A stretch of 64,000 nucleotides of DNA, taken from Anaerolineaceae bacterium. GTDB lineage: Bacteria; Chloroflexota; Anaerolineae; Aggregatilineales; Phototrophicaceae. The stretch is from NCBI GenBank assembly GCA_020634115.1, contig JACKCH010000012.1, positions 806,001-870,000 of the forward strand, given 5' to 3'. Below the pieces are notes generated by a model that worked only from the letters and a program-made list of their open reading frames with translations, was not told where the DNA came from and ran no database searches. Each line of letters begins with the position of its first letter. Position 1 is the stretch's first letter. The translations under genes and the position numbers were made by a program. Below, piece by piece: positions 31,594 to 40,441 of the stretch.

Positions 31594-32868
31594 TTAGCGT
31601 TTCGCCAGCGGAACAAACGGACGTTCGTTGGCGCCAACGTAGATCTGGCGCGGGCGATTGATACGGGTCTTAGGATCATCGCGCATTTCCTTCCACTGCG
31701 CGATCCAGCCCGGCAGACGCCCGAGGGCAAACAGGACGGTGAACATATTGGTGGGGATGCCCATCGCTCGGTAGATGATGCCGCTGTAGAAGTCCACATT
31801 GGGATACAGCTTGCGTTCGACAAAGTATTCGTCTTTGAGCGTGATTTCTTCAAGGTTCTTGGCAATTGCCAGCAGCGGGTCATTGACTCCCAGCGCGCTT
31901 AACACTTCGTCAGCGGATTTCTTGAGAATCTGGGCACGCGGGTCGAAGTTCTTGTAAACGCGGTGACCAAAACCAAACAGGCGGAAACCGGAGTCCTTAT
32001 CTTTCGCCATGCTGATGTACTTCTGGTAATCGCCACCGTCAGCCTGAATCATTTCAAGCATCTGGATGACCTGCTGGTTCGCACCACCATGCAGCGGCCC
32101 CCACAGGGCGCAAATGCCCGCGCCAATCGAGGCGAACAGGTCGGCCTGGCTGCTGCCCACCATACGCACCGTTGAGGTACTGCAATTCTGCTCATGGTCG
32201 GCGTGCAGGATCAGCAGAAGGTTTAACGCGCGTTCCAGCACATCCGGCACCACGTAGGGTTCAGCCGGAACCGCAAACATCATGTGCATGAAATCGGCAG
32301 TGTAGTTCAGGTCATTGCGCGGATACACGTAGGGCTGACCGATTGATTTCTTATAGGCAAACGCGGCCAGGGTCTTGATCTTGGCAATCAGACGAACGAT
32401 ATTCAGGTCCACATTTTCGGGGTCATTCGCGCCGGGATAATATGCCGAAAGCGAGATCACCATTGAAGCCAGGATGGACATGGGGTGTGCAGTCGGCGGG
32501 AAACCTTCAAAGAATTTCTTCATGTCCTCGTGGAGCAGAGTGTGGTGTGTCAGGGCGTCCTGGAATGCGTCCAGTTCCGCTTTGTTCGGCAACTCACCGT
32601 AAATCAGCAGATAGCAGACCTCGACAAACGTCGCATTTTCCGCAATTTGTTCAATCGGATACCCACGATAACGCAGGATGCCTTTTTCGCCATTGATGAA
32701 GGTAATCCCGCTGGAGCAGGAACCCGTATTGCCGTACCCAGGATCATAGGAAATCGCTTTTGTCTGCGAGCGCAGCGCCGCAAAATCAATCCCGACTTCG
32801 CCCTCACTACCAGCAAAAACTGGAAATTCATACTCCTGACCGTTCAAAATAAGTTTGGCGTTATCCAT
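31594..32868 (-). CDS. gltA: Citrate synthase
   Basis: 424-residue enzyme that condenses oxaloacetate and acetyl-CoA in the TCA cycle. The N-terminal domain opens with DNAKLILNGQEYEFP; the catalytic residues are recognisable: LHADHEQNCST, WGPLHGGANQ, FGFGHRVYKNFDPRA, and the Asp region PNVDFYSG. The C-terminus has MGIPTNMFTVLFALGRLPGWIAQW. The start ATG 32868 is supported by the family N-terminus and a GGAG 11 nt upstream; a longer start at 32910 has none. Upstream is a GATACA/TGTATC palindrome. A strong terminator follows. Length and domains suit the hexameric type II/GltA group. Housekeeping function, single gene unit. Confidence 0.95.
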   Translation of the reverse strand: MDNAKLILNGQEYEFPVFAGSEGEVGIDFAALRSQTKAISYDPGYGNTGSCSSGITFINGEKGILRYRGYPIEQIAENATFVEVCYLLIYGELPNKAELDAFQDALTHHTLLHEDMKKFFEGFPPTAHPMSILASMVISLSAYYPGANDPENVDLNIVRLIAKIKTLAAFAYKKSIGQPYVYPRNDLNYTADFMHMMFAVPAEPYVVPDVLERALNLLLILHADHEQNCSTSTVRMVGSSQADLFASIGAGICALWGPLHGGANQQVIQMLEMIQADGGDYQKYISMAKDKDSGFRLFGFGHRVYKNFDPRAQILKKSADEVLSALGVNDPLLAIAKNLEEITLKDEYFVERKLYPNVDFYSGIIYRAMGIPTNMFTVLFALGRLPGWIAQWKEMRDDPKTRINRPRQIYVGANERPFVPLAKR

Positions 32869-33190
32869 AATGTCAATTTCTCCGTAAATACTCAGAATGC
32901 TCAAAGCCATGTGTATGGCAAAAGATACACCTAATGTATCGTTCTCAACGTATTAACTTTACCGGGATGTCGTGTATGTGGACACTGGCAAATGAACATA
33001 TTTTACAGGACTTATGTCACAATGCGTGTTCCATAACCAATCGTAATCAGTATCCGAACACTCAGGCGAACAAAAAACGCAACATATGCAAATTATACAA
33101 CCCACCCACCCGATTGCCACCCATCCGGGTGAGTATACAATGAGTCCATTCCATTTTGCCCTGTTCACGCTGGATTTACCATCAAAATCA
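32869..33190. other. Gene-free interval upstream of gltA
   Basis: 322 bp between the gltA start and the terminator of the VWA gene. Apart from a GATACA CCTAA TGTATC palindrome at 32924-32940 (56 bp upstream of gltA, operator-like, low confidence), I see no coding frame with a ribosome-binding site. The gltA promoter should be here. Confidence 0.5.
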
Positions 33191-33219
33191 AAGGGCGCAG
33201 GGAAATTCCCTGCGCCCTT
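33191..33219 (-). terminator. Intrinsic terminator of the VWA lipoprotein gene
   Basis: Minus strand AAGGGCGCAGGGAA / TTCCCTGCGCCCTT, a 13-14 bp nearly perfect stem, followed by TGATTTTGATG. Lies 35 bp after the stop codon at 33255. Confidence 0.8.
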
Positions 33220-33254
33220 CAATGGTGGTCTATCTTATTGTCTGTGCTGGCGGA

Positions 33255-34934
33255 CTATCCGCCGCTATCCACGTAGCGCCCGGCCAGGCGGACGAGTTCC
33301 ACAAACTCGGCGACATCGGCATTATCCGGCATTTCGTCTACCAACGGCGCGGCCAGATTCAGCACATCTACATAATTGCCGTCCTGCGCCCAGTAGCTTT
33401 CGCGCAGCAGTTCGCTGAACTCGGCGGCGGCGGCCAGCAGACGAAAGTCTGCCGGGGCGTCATCAATACTTGGCAGCAGGTCAGCCACCGTGATGTCCTG
33501 GCTGCGCTCCACGATTTCCCCGGTTTCGGCATCTTTGTAGCGGATATAGACGGTGGCAACCACGCCTTCCGGTACGCCGTCTTCCAGCGCCAGTTCATAC
33601 AGCGCCGTGACACTGTGTCCAGCGCCCACTTCGCCCGCGTCCACCGTGTCGTTGCGGAAATCCTGGTCGGCAATCGCTCGGTTTTCGTAGCCGATGAGCC
33701 GATAGCGATCCGTGACATCCGGGTTAAAGTCGACCTGGACTTTGGCATCGTAAGCGATCACCTGGAGCGTGCCGGTCAGGTTATAGATGAACACGCGCCG
33801 CGCTTCCCGGAGGGTATCCACATAGTAGTAATTACCGTTGCCGTCGTTGGCAAGCTGCTCCATCAGCACATCGTTGTAATTGCCCATGCCGAAACCGATG
33901 GTGCTGAGGGTGATGCCGTCCTGCACGCCATCTTTGATGGTATTGAGAATGGAATCCGCACCTGTATTGCCAACGTTCGCCACGCCATCGCTGAGGACGA
34001 TCACGCGGGTGAGCGTGCCGTCGCGCTTGTTGGCCTCGGCCATCTGGTAGCCCAAGCGCAGCCCATCTTCCACATTGGTGCTACCTTCAGGATGCAGGCT
34101 GTTGATTGCGACCAAAATCGTGTCTTTTTCACTGGCCGGAGTCGGCTCTAACACGGCGCGGCTCTGATTGGAATAAACGACGATGCCCACCCGGTCATCC
34201 TCGCGCAGTTCACCCACCAGAATTTCCAGCGAGTCTTTGACGGTTTCCAGCCGGTCTTCCCGATCCATACTGCCAGACACATCAATCACGAAGATCAGCA
34301 GCGCGGGGGTCCGGTCTTCGGGCGCGATGTAGCGTCCCTGAATACCGACCCGCAGCAGGTAGTGACCGTCGAAACCAAACGGCGCAGGCGCGGCGTCCAT
34401 GCGGATCGCAAAAGCCTCATTTCCTTCCGGTGACGGGTAGTCCATCTTGAAGTAGTTGATAAATTCTTCCGGGCGAATGGCGTCCGCCGGAGGAAGCTGG
34501 CTGTAGCTGGTGAGATAGCTGCGAGTCAGGGTATAGGACGCGGTGTCCACATCCATCGCAAACGTGCTTAAGTGGTCGTCGGCGGTATCCAGGTAAGGAT
34601 TGACACCGTAATCCTCAAAGAACATATCGTCCGGCGTCTGTGGAGTGCCACTAAGAACCGGTGTCCCTGCCGCTATAGTTGTCGGTGCGGTGGCTGCAAC
34701 ACTAACCGGGGCAAGCGGCTGCAAGGGCACGCCGCCCGCCCCTTGTGCAACAACCCCATCGGCCACCGCTTCGGCCTGCTGTGGCGTGGTGGGGGCAGCG
34801 GTGGCAACGGTCTGACGCTGCGCTTCCCCGGTTCCAGGGGCGGAAACCGGTTGGTTAGACTGGGTGAATACAGCACAACCGGATGCCAGCAGCATCAGCC
34901 CAATTAAAATCCCGAACAGAGTACGTTTGTACAT
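33255..34934 (-). CDS. VWA-domain lipoprotein (YfbK-like)
   Basis: 559 residues. Lipoprotein signal with lipobox LLASGC and a Thr/Pro/Ala-rich linker (residues 24-90). Residues 100-170 have the region DMFFEDYGVNPYLDTADDHLSTFAMDVDTASYT that precedes VWA in YfbK. The VWA domain has the MIDAS motif FVIDVSGSMDRED with Ser-x-Ser and the Thr/Asp sites LSDGVANVGNTG; after it a beta-rich domain (DUF3520) with SVTALYELALED. Such proteins bind ligands through a metal-dependent site on the outer face of the membrane. GGGAGAGCAATC precedes the ATG. Role in this organism unknown. Confidence 0.9.
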   Translation of the reverse strand: MYKRTLFGILIGLMLLASGCAVFTQSNQPVSAPGTGEAQRQTVATAAPTTPQQAEAVADGVVAQGAGGVPLQPLAPVSVAATAPTTIAAGTPVLSGTPQTPDDMFFEDYGVNPYLDTADDHLSTFAMDVDTASYTLTRSYLTSYSQLPPADAIRPEEFINYFKMDYPSPEGNEAFAIRMDAAPAPFGFDGHYLLRVGIQGRYIAPEDRTPALLIFVIDVSGSMDREDRLETVKDSLEILVGELREDDRVGIVVYSNQSRAVLEPTPASEKDTILVAINSLHPEGSTNVEDGLRLGYQMAEANKRDGTLTRVIVLSDGVANVGNTGADSILNTIKDGVQDGITLSTIGFGMGNYNDVLMEQLANDGNGNYYYVDTLREARRVFIYNLTGTLQVIAYDAKVQVDFNPDVTDRYRLIGYENRAIADQDFRNDTVDAGEVGAGHSVTALYELALEDGVPEGVVATVYIRYKDAETGEIVERSQDITVADLLPSIDDAPADFRLLAAAAEFSELLRESYWAQDGNYVDVLNLAAPLVDEMPDNADVAEFVELVRLAGRYVDSGG

Positions 34935-35017
34935 GATTGCTCTCCCATCAAATCAGTGTTTGATAGGATGACGATCACTGGTGAGGTTTTGTTCCCGATT
35001 CGAGTTTTTTGATTTTT

Positions 35018-37249
35018 TTACCGGCAGACCCGGCCTTTGATCTGTTCCGTGCCGGGGAGATAGGGCGCGTAATACAACATGAGCGCCTCGCTTGGTGGGG
35101 TTACGTTGTAGGGTGTCTCCTGTGGTGGGCGCACATAGAAATTACGATCAATCAAAGCAATAGTGGACTCGTCATCCGGCATCACAAAAAAAGCAATATC
35201 CCGCCCACATGGAACCGACGTATTCAGATAGTCAGCACTGAAATCCTTTGAGTCGACGGTATGAATGCGGATTTCAGGGCGCAACAATCCCATAAGTTCG
35301 TTCACTTCCAACTCGCTAGGGGCTACCGGGCTGATAATATACACCCCGGTACGATCCGGGAAATTGACTGACCGGAGCGCCGCATCGTACCCATCAGGAT
35401 CACTACGAGCGATACGCATGTCAATGTTGAAGGCTGGAATATGCGCTCCAAAATAATATACAACCTGGATAAACGTCAGCGCCAACACCACCAGCCACAT
35501 GACGCGAGACAGGCCACGCCGCCACCTGACCAGCAGCAAGGGGAGCACGTAACGGATTCCAACCGCGATGGCTAAGGCCAACGCTGGAAAAACCAAGACA
35601 AAGCGTGGCGAGTTAGCACTGGCAACCAGTACACTGTTCCCCACCGATGTGAAAAGAACCCACAACACCACAAGAAATGGGCCGGGTTCGCGCAACCGCG
35701 CCAAGGCATAGCCAATGCCCAGGAGGAAAAACACAAACGCCACAGGCAGAATCAAACCGGTATCCCCGGCATAGAACAACGTTGAATCCGGGCGATGCAC
35801 ATAAGTATCAAAGGCCGGGATGACGTGATAGATAAGGTGCTTATTCAGCGCGTCGTCATCATTATTGAACAGGTCCTGCCAATAGGACGCCGACAAACCG
35901 GCATTATTGTTGACCATGCGGGCGAACAATGGGCGATCCATACCGATCAGGGTGTAATAAATCGGAGCGGCAACGATGAACAGAATCAGCCCGCCCCACA
36001 GAATCCGACGCAGCGGGAGGCGTGGTCGCCAGATCAAAATTAATCCACCTATCCAAATCGCGGCCAGGGGCAGATAAAACAGGCGCGGCCCTTCGTGGAA
36101 ATAGTGGGTCAGCCCCAACATCAGCCCACCCATTCCGTAATCCCCAAAACGGTTATGTTTAACTCCGCGCCCCAGAAATGCCAACCCAAGCGTGCCAAAC
36201 AACGGCCCAGCGATTTCACTGATCGCTATTCGGCTAAACTGGACATGGGGCGGAAAGGTGGCGAGCAGCACAGCAGCAATCAAGGCAGTCTTACGGTCAA
36301 ACAGAATCTTTGCCAGCCAGTATAAGGCCAACACCCCAGCCACGCCGACCAGCGCGCTAGTTGCCCGCAGCCCGACAAACGTGTGACCGAATAGAGACAC
36401 CCCGTGCGAGATCAGATAGGGGTACAGATACGGGAAGGCGGCAATACTGCTAAACGGCGCTAACAATGGGGTATCAGGCCGAACGCCAATAATATTCATC
36501 GCGCCGATGAAAGATCCTTCATCAATCAGGAAACGAGCAGAATCCTCTAACTGCCAGAAACGCACGACCAGTGCCAACAGCGTGATACCGATTACGGGCA
36601 GTGCCTGCCGCCAATGGATCTCAGGCCGCCACACCAGTCGCCCACCCTGCATCCCCAGGCCTAACAGCAGCAGCCCGGCAAACAACAGGGCGAACTGGAC
36701 ATTAATATCCACAACTTGCAGAAAGGGAATATCGAACCAACCACCGTCGATCTCAGCCAGCAGCGCTAATAAAACAACGCCGCTCAGCATCAAGACCCGA
36801 TGGACACCAGTCAAGCGCGGCGCAGGCCAGTAAAAAGCAGGTCGTGGCAGGTATGGCAGCAGGTCAGCAGACCAGGCCAGCAGGACAACAGGAATCAGAA
36901 CAACCCACCCTATCAGAAGGGCGATAAAGCCATAACCAGGATGCGGAAATATGGAACCGGGGCGCAAAAAATAGGCGCTCAAAATCATGCACGAGACGGC
37001 CAGCGTAACCCCAGCGGCAACCACGAACGATAGGTGACGGTATACACTTTGCCGTATCCCGCCCCAACTAGCGGCAACAACACGGCTCGCACCATCGGTA
37101 AACCAATACCCAAGGGAGACGGCCAGCAAAACCAATAAAACCAGATTGCCTATAGGATAAGGGAGTACCAACAATACGACCGCGCATAACAAAAACAGGC
37201 CGGTTGTGATTAACCACCGGACACGCGGGTTCTGGATTTTCTGGAGCAT
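35018..37249 (-). CDS. GT39-type membrane glycosyltransferase, ArnT-like
   Basis: 743 residues with about 13 transmembrane helices. ArnT/PMT family glycosyltransferases move sugar from polyprenyl-phosphate donors to proteins or lipids outside the membrane. Visible: the first luminal loop with the acidic pair RFWQLEDSARFLIDEGSFIG, then GHTFVGLRATSALVGVAGVLALYWLAK, which is the second-helix motif, YLPLAAIWIG, and a long C-terminal soluble part (DPDGYDAALRSVNFPDRTGVYIISPV). No signal sequence beyond the first helix. The ATG at 37249 has CAGGCAATA before it, weak. It is unlinked to the GT39 at 40439 but shares family. Donor and acceptor unknown. Confidence 0.82.
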   Translation of the reverse strand: MLQKIQNPRVRWLITTGLFLLCAVVLLVLPYPIGNLVLLVLLAVSLGYWFTDGASRVVAASWGGIRQSVYRHLSFVVAAGVTLAVSCMILSAYFLRPGSIFPHPGYGFIALLIGWVVLIPVVLLAWSADLLPYLPRPAFYWPAPRLTGVHRVLMLSGVVLLALLAEIDGGWFDIPFLQVVDINVQFALLFAGLLLLGLGMQGGRLVWRPEIHWRQALPVIGITLLALVVRFWQLEDSARFLIDEGSFIGAMNIIGVRPDTPLLAPFSSIAAFPYLYPYLISHGVSLFGHTFVGLRATSALVGVAGVLALYWLAKILFDRKTALIAAVLLATFPPHVQFSRIAISEIAGPLFGTLGLAFLGRGVKHNRFGDYGMGGLMLGLTHYFHEGPRLFYLPLAAIWIGGLILIWRPRLPLRRILWGGLILFIVAAPIYYTLIGMDRPLFARMVNNNAGLSASYWQDLFNNDDDALNKHLIYHVIPAFDTYVHRPDSTLFYAGDTGLILPVAFVFFLLGIGYALARLREPGPFLVVLWVLFTSVGNSVLVASANSPRFVLVFPALALAIAVGIRYVLPLLLVRWRRGLSRVMWLVVLALTFIQVVYYFGAHIPAFNIDMRIARSDPDGYDAALRSVNFPDRTGVYIISPVAPSELEVNELMGLLRPEIRIHTVDSKDFSADYLNTSVPCGRDIAFFVMPDDESTIALIDRNFYVRPPQETPYNVTPPSEALMLYYAPYLPGTEQIKGRVCR

Positions 37250-37584
37250 TATTGCCTGTTATCATCCTGTTCATTCGCCGGGCGGATTATCGAAATTTCT
37301 ACCTCACTCCACTTTCTACCCGACGGTCACATCAAACCCTAACACTGTCAAAGGTAACATAAGCCAGGAAATCATGCCACACTTTTGTAAGTATCCTGTT
37401 ATCTCTGAAATGTCGAGAAGTTTCGCGCAGAGTTCGCTAAGATGCGGTACAATCAATTCATGATAAAAGTTACGCAGTTCGCATCTGTTTTTGCCATAGC
37501 GGAATCGAGGTATGGCGCGACCCTATATTCAGTCAACTGCGTAAGTCCTGTTATGAATTTGGGCTTGATTTGCGAGGTAGAGCA
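37250..37584. other. Divergent intergenic region
   Basis: 335 bp between the divergent GT39 and CBS genes. It contains a TTGACA near 37345 on the minus strand without a good -10, and a TACAAT near 37449 on the plus strand. Short open frames are present but without ribosome-binding sites. Promoters for both genes should lie here. Confidence 0.4.
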
Positions 37585-38058
37585 ATGTCCGACATTGTCC
37601 AACAACTCCTGGCCGAACCGATTGACCGGCTGAATTTAACCGACTTCTGTATGGTCACAACCGATACCACTGTGCGTGAAACCATCGAGCGAATGCAGGT
37701 GATGCACCAGAATATCGCGCTGATTATCGGCAAAGGTTCACACCTGGTCGGCGTCCTGACTGACCGGGATGTGATGCAGCGCGTCATGAATGCCCCGGAA
37801 AACTGGGATCAACCTGTGACAGCGGTTATGACACCCGAACCGAAAACTCTGCACCCCCAGGCCACGGCTGCCGAGGCGCTGCGGTTGATGGAAAGCGGCG
37901 ATTACCGGAATGTGCCGGTGGTGAATGATAATGGTGTGGTGCGCGGGTGCGTGACCTATTATGCCATCTTGAAATTCCTGTCGGATCACTTCTCGCAGAC
38001 CGTCTACAACTTGCCCTCTGACCCAACTAACTTTGCGGAAAATCGCGAAGGCGGGTAG
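37585..38058 (+). CDS. CBS-domain pair protein
   Basis: 157 residues with two CBS domains (residues 20-75 and 85-145): MVTTDTTVRETIERMQVMHQ, KGSHLVGVLTDRDVMQRVM, then AVMTPEPKTLHPQATAAEALRLM and VVNDNGVVRGCVTYYAIL. CBS pairs bind adenosine nucleotides (AMP, ATP, SAM) to sense energy state; no effector domain is attached. GAGGT lies 6 nt before the ATG at 37585, which decides the start over an ATG-like frame five codons upstream. It is followed by a small membrane protein gene on the same strand (39-bp gap). The partner is unknown. Confidence 0.88.
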   Translation: MSDIVQQLLAEPIDRLNLTDFCMVTTDTTVRETIERMQVMHQNIALIIGKGSHLVGVLTDRDVMQRVMNAPENWDQPVTAVMTPEPKTLHPQATAAEALRLMESGDYRNVPVVNDNGVVRGCVTYYAILKFLSDHFSQTVYNLPSDPTNFAENREGG

Positions 38059-38097
38059 CCTGTATTGTAAACGTGGCGAGTTCAAGGAGCAGTCGCG

Positions 38098-38445
38098 ATG
38101 AGTGATTTGCTATCTGAAATCGGCGGATTTATTGTTAAATTGATATCCCAGATTCTCCTCTACATCCTGGTGGAAATCTTTTGGACACTGGTTGAGGAGT
38201 TTATCGGTTATTTTTTCGGCAAGACGCGCTGGTTCAGTGTGTTATATCTGGCAATAGCGACTCTGGTTGGCCTGCAAATCATTCGTATGGGGGATGTCAC
38301 TGAGAATCCATCGGCTGGACTCTATGGCACCGTAGCAATAGTGGTAGTTGTGCTGCTGGCTCCATTTATACACACCCGTCTCGCGGCGCTCTTCAAGGCG
38401 CTGCGCGGCGAGCAGTCTGAAACACAAACAGACACAGTTCTTTAA
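38098..38445 (+). CDS. Hypothetical small membrane protein
   Basis: 115 residues, two or three hydrophobic segments (LISQILLYILVEIFWTLV, WFSVLYLAIATLVGLQII, LYGTVAIVVVVLLAPFI), the C-terminus charged. No family recognised. AAGGAG precedes the ATG with 8 nt spacing, a strong ribosome-binding site, which supports a real gene. Between the CBS-domain gene and the KorA gene on the same strand. Confidence 0.7.
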   Translation: MSDLLSEIGGFIVKLISQILLYILVEIFWTLVEEFIGYFFGKTRWFSVLYLAIATLVGLQIIRMGDVTENPSAGLYGTVAIVVVVLLAPFIHTRLAALFKALRGEQSETQTDTVL

Positions 38446-38513
38446 GAAAAAGCCCGCAATAAACTCTGTTTTGGAATAACTTACTCTAAGGAATGACGAG
38501 GAAGGCAGCGTAC

Positions 38514-40373
38514 ATGACCGATAACACCCCCCAATTTGAAGAGATTGACAGTGTTATTATCCGCTTCGCCGGAGATTCTGGCGACGGGATGCAGTTGACC
38601 GGCACCCAATTTACTGATGCATCGGCGGCGTATGGCAACGACATCAGCACCTTCCCGGACTTCCCTGCCGAGATTCGTGCCCCGGCTGGGACGCTGGCAG
38701 GGGTATCCGGCTTCCAGGTCAATCTTTCCAGCCAGGACATTCGCACGCCGGGCGATGCACCGCAGGTATTGGTTGCCATGAATCCGGCGGCACTGGCGGC
38801 CAATCTGGGCGACCTGGAGCCAGGCGGAATTATCATCATCAACACCGACAGCTTTAACAAGAACAACCTGAAAAAAGCCCATTATGAGGTCAGCCCGCTT
38901 GATGACGACTCGCTCAAAGGGTATCACGTTCATCCGGTGCCGTTGACGACTCTCAACCGCAAGTCGCTGGAAGACATTGAAGGGCTTTCGTCAAAAGAGG
39001 TAGATCGCTGCCAGAATTTCTTTGCGCTGGGCATCACCTTCTGGATTTATGACCGCCCCCTCGAGACGACTCGCGCCTGGATTCAGCAGAAATTCGGCAA
39101 AAAACCGACGATTGCCGAGGCCAATTTACGCGCCTTGGAAGCGGGTTACTACTTCGGGGAAACCACCGAGGCGTTCCAGACTCGTTTCCGCATCCGTCGC
39201 GCCCGCCTGAAACCCGGCACGTACCGCAAGATCACCGGCAACGAAGCCGCTGCCCTGGGGCTGGTCACGGCTGCACAGAAAGCGGGCAAACCGCTGTTCT
39301 TCGGTGGCTACCCGATCACCCCGGCCAGCGATATTCTGCATTACCTGGCCGGTTTCAAGCATTTTGATGTGCGTACTTTCCAGGCGGAAGACGAAATCGC
39401 CGCGATGGGGTCTATCATCGGTGCGGCCTTTGGCGGGGCGCTCTCGGTCACGGCGACCAGCGGCCCCGGTATCGCTCTCAAGAGTGAGGCGATGAACCTG
39501 GCGCTGGTACTGGAACTGCCGATGATCGTTGTGAACGTGCAGCGCGGCGGCCCCAGCACCGGGATGCCCACCAAAGTCGAGCAGAGCGACCTGCTGCAAG
39601 TCATGTTTGGGCGCAACGGGGAATCGCCCCTGCCCGTGATTGCGCCGCTCTCACCGGGCGACTGCTTCGACATGGCGATTGAGGCGGCCCGGTTCGCGGT
39701 ACGGGCCATGACGCCGGTGGTGCTGCTGATGGACGGGTATCTCGCCAACAGTTCCGAACCCTGGAGCATCCCTGACCCAGATGTAATCTCAGAAATCGAA
39801 ATCACGCATCCACAGGCCGTTGAAGGGGAAACCTTCCTCCCCTACCGCCGCGACGTGGTGACGCTGGGGCGACCCTGGGCAGTCCCCGGCACGCCCGGCC
39901 TGGAACATCGTCTGGGCGGGCTTTCCAAAGCGCCGGAAACCGGTAACGTCTCGTATGCGCCGGAGCATCACTGGGCGATGGTCAATGACCGTAAAGAGAA
40001 GGTCGAACGGCTGCAAAGCATTATTCCTGAGCAGGAAGTCTTTGGCCCCAAATCTGGGCCGATGCTGATCGTGACGTGGGGCAGCACCTTCGGCGCGGCC
40101 CGTTCCGCCGTTGAACGCGCCCGAGCCGCCCGCCTGAATGTGGCTCACGCCCACCTGCGTTACTTGAATCCCTTCCCGGCCAACCTGGAGAACCTCCTCA
40201 GCCGGTATAAGACGATTCTGATACCAGAACTTAACCTGGGACAGTTGGCGCTGCTGCTGCGCGGGACGTATGGGTTAAACAATATCGTCTCATTCCCGAA
40301 GGTACAGGGACGCCCCTTCACCATTGGCGAAATTTACCGCAAGATTCACGATCTGACGGCACGGGCGAATTAA
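38514..40373 (+). CDS. korA: 2-oxoacid:acceptor oxidoreductase subunit alpha (gamma-alpha fusion)
   Basis: 619 residues. Residues 1-200 are the gamma-type domain (VIIRFAGDSGDGMQLTGTQ, PDFPAEIRAPAGTLAGVSGFQ) and residues 215-600 the pyrimidine-binding alpha domain (FFGGYPITPASDILHYL, ATSGPGIALKSEAMNLALVLELP, VNVQRGGPSTGMPTKVEQSDL). This is the alpha subunit of a KorAB-type enzyme that decarboxylates 2-oxoglutarate or a related 2-oxoacid to the acyl-CoA and reduces ferredoxin. A thiamine-diphosphate-binding beta subunit (KorB) would be needed, but no such gene follows; a terminator comes directly after. The start ATG at 38514 (MTDNTPQ) has GAGGAAGG before it. The gene is upstream-adjacent to a membrane protein gene. 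Confidence 0.88.
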   Translation: MTDNTPQFEEIDSVIIRFAGDSGDGMQLTGTQFTDASAAYGNDISTFPDFPAEIRAPAGTLAGVSGFQVNLSSQDIRTPGDAPQVLVAMNPAALAANLGDLEPGGIIIINTDSFNKNNLKKAHYEVSPLDDDSLKGYHVHPVPLTTLNRKSLEDIEGLSSKEVDRCQNFFALGITFWIYDRPLETTRAWIQQKFGKKPTIAEANLRALEAGYYFGETTEAFQTRFRIRRARLKPGTYRKITGNEAAALGLVTAAQKAGKPLFFGGYPITPASDILHYLAGFKHFDVRTFQAEDEIAAMGSIIGAAFGGALSVTATSGPGIALKSEAMNLALVLELPMIVVNVQRGGPSTGMPTKVEQSDLLQVMFGRNGESPLPVIAPLSPGDCFDMAIEAARFAVRAMTPVVLLMDGYLANSSEPWSIPDPDVISEIEITHPQAVEGETFLPYRRDVVTLGRPWAVPGTPGLEHRLGGLSKAPETGNVSYAPEHHWAMVNDRKEKVERLQSIIPEQEVFGPKSGPMLIVTWGSTFGAARSAVERARAARLNVAHAHLRYLNPFPANLENLLSRYKTILIPELNLGQLALLLRGTYGLNNIVSFPKVQGRPFTIGEIYRKIHDLTARAN

Positions 40374-40410
40374 AGAACAGCAGAAGTTACATCGTTCAAC
40401 CATTTTTGCA

Positions 40411-40441
40411 GGGGCATGGACAATTCTCATGCCCCTTTTTA
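40411..40441 (+). terminator. Intrinsic terminator after korA
   Basis: GGGGCATG ... CATGCCCC stem (8 bp) with 9-nt loop, followed by TTTTTA. 37 bp after the korA stop. The stem overlaps the end of the convergent GT39 gene (40439). Confidence 0.85.

Noticed and set aside
33156..34151. 331-codon plus-strand frame inside the VWA gene
   Set aside because: It is antisense to a lipoprotein gene with a clear MIDAS motif and lipobox; no independent signals.
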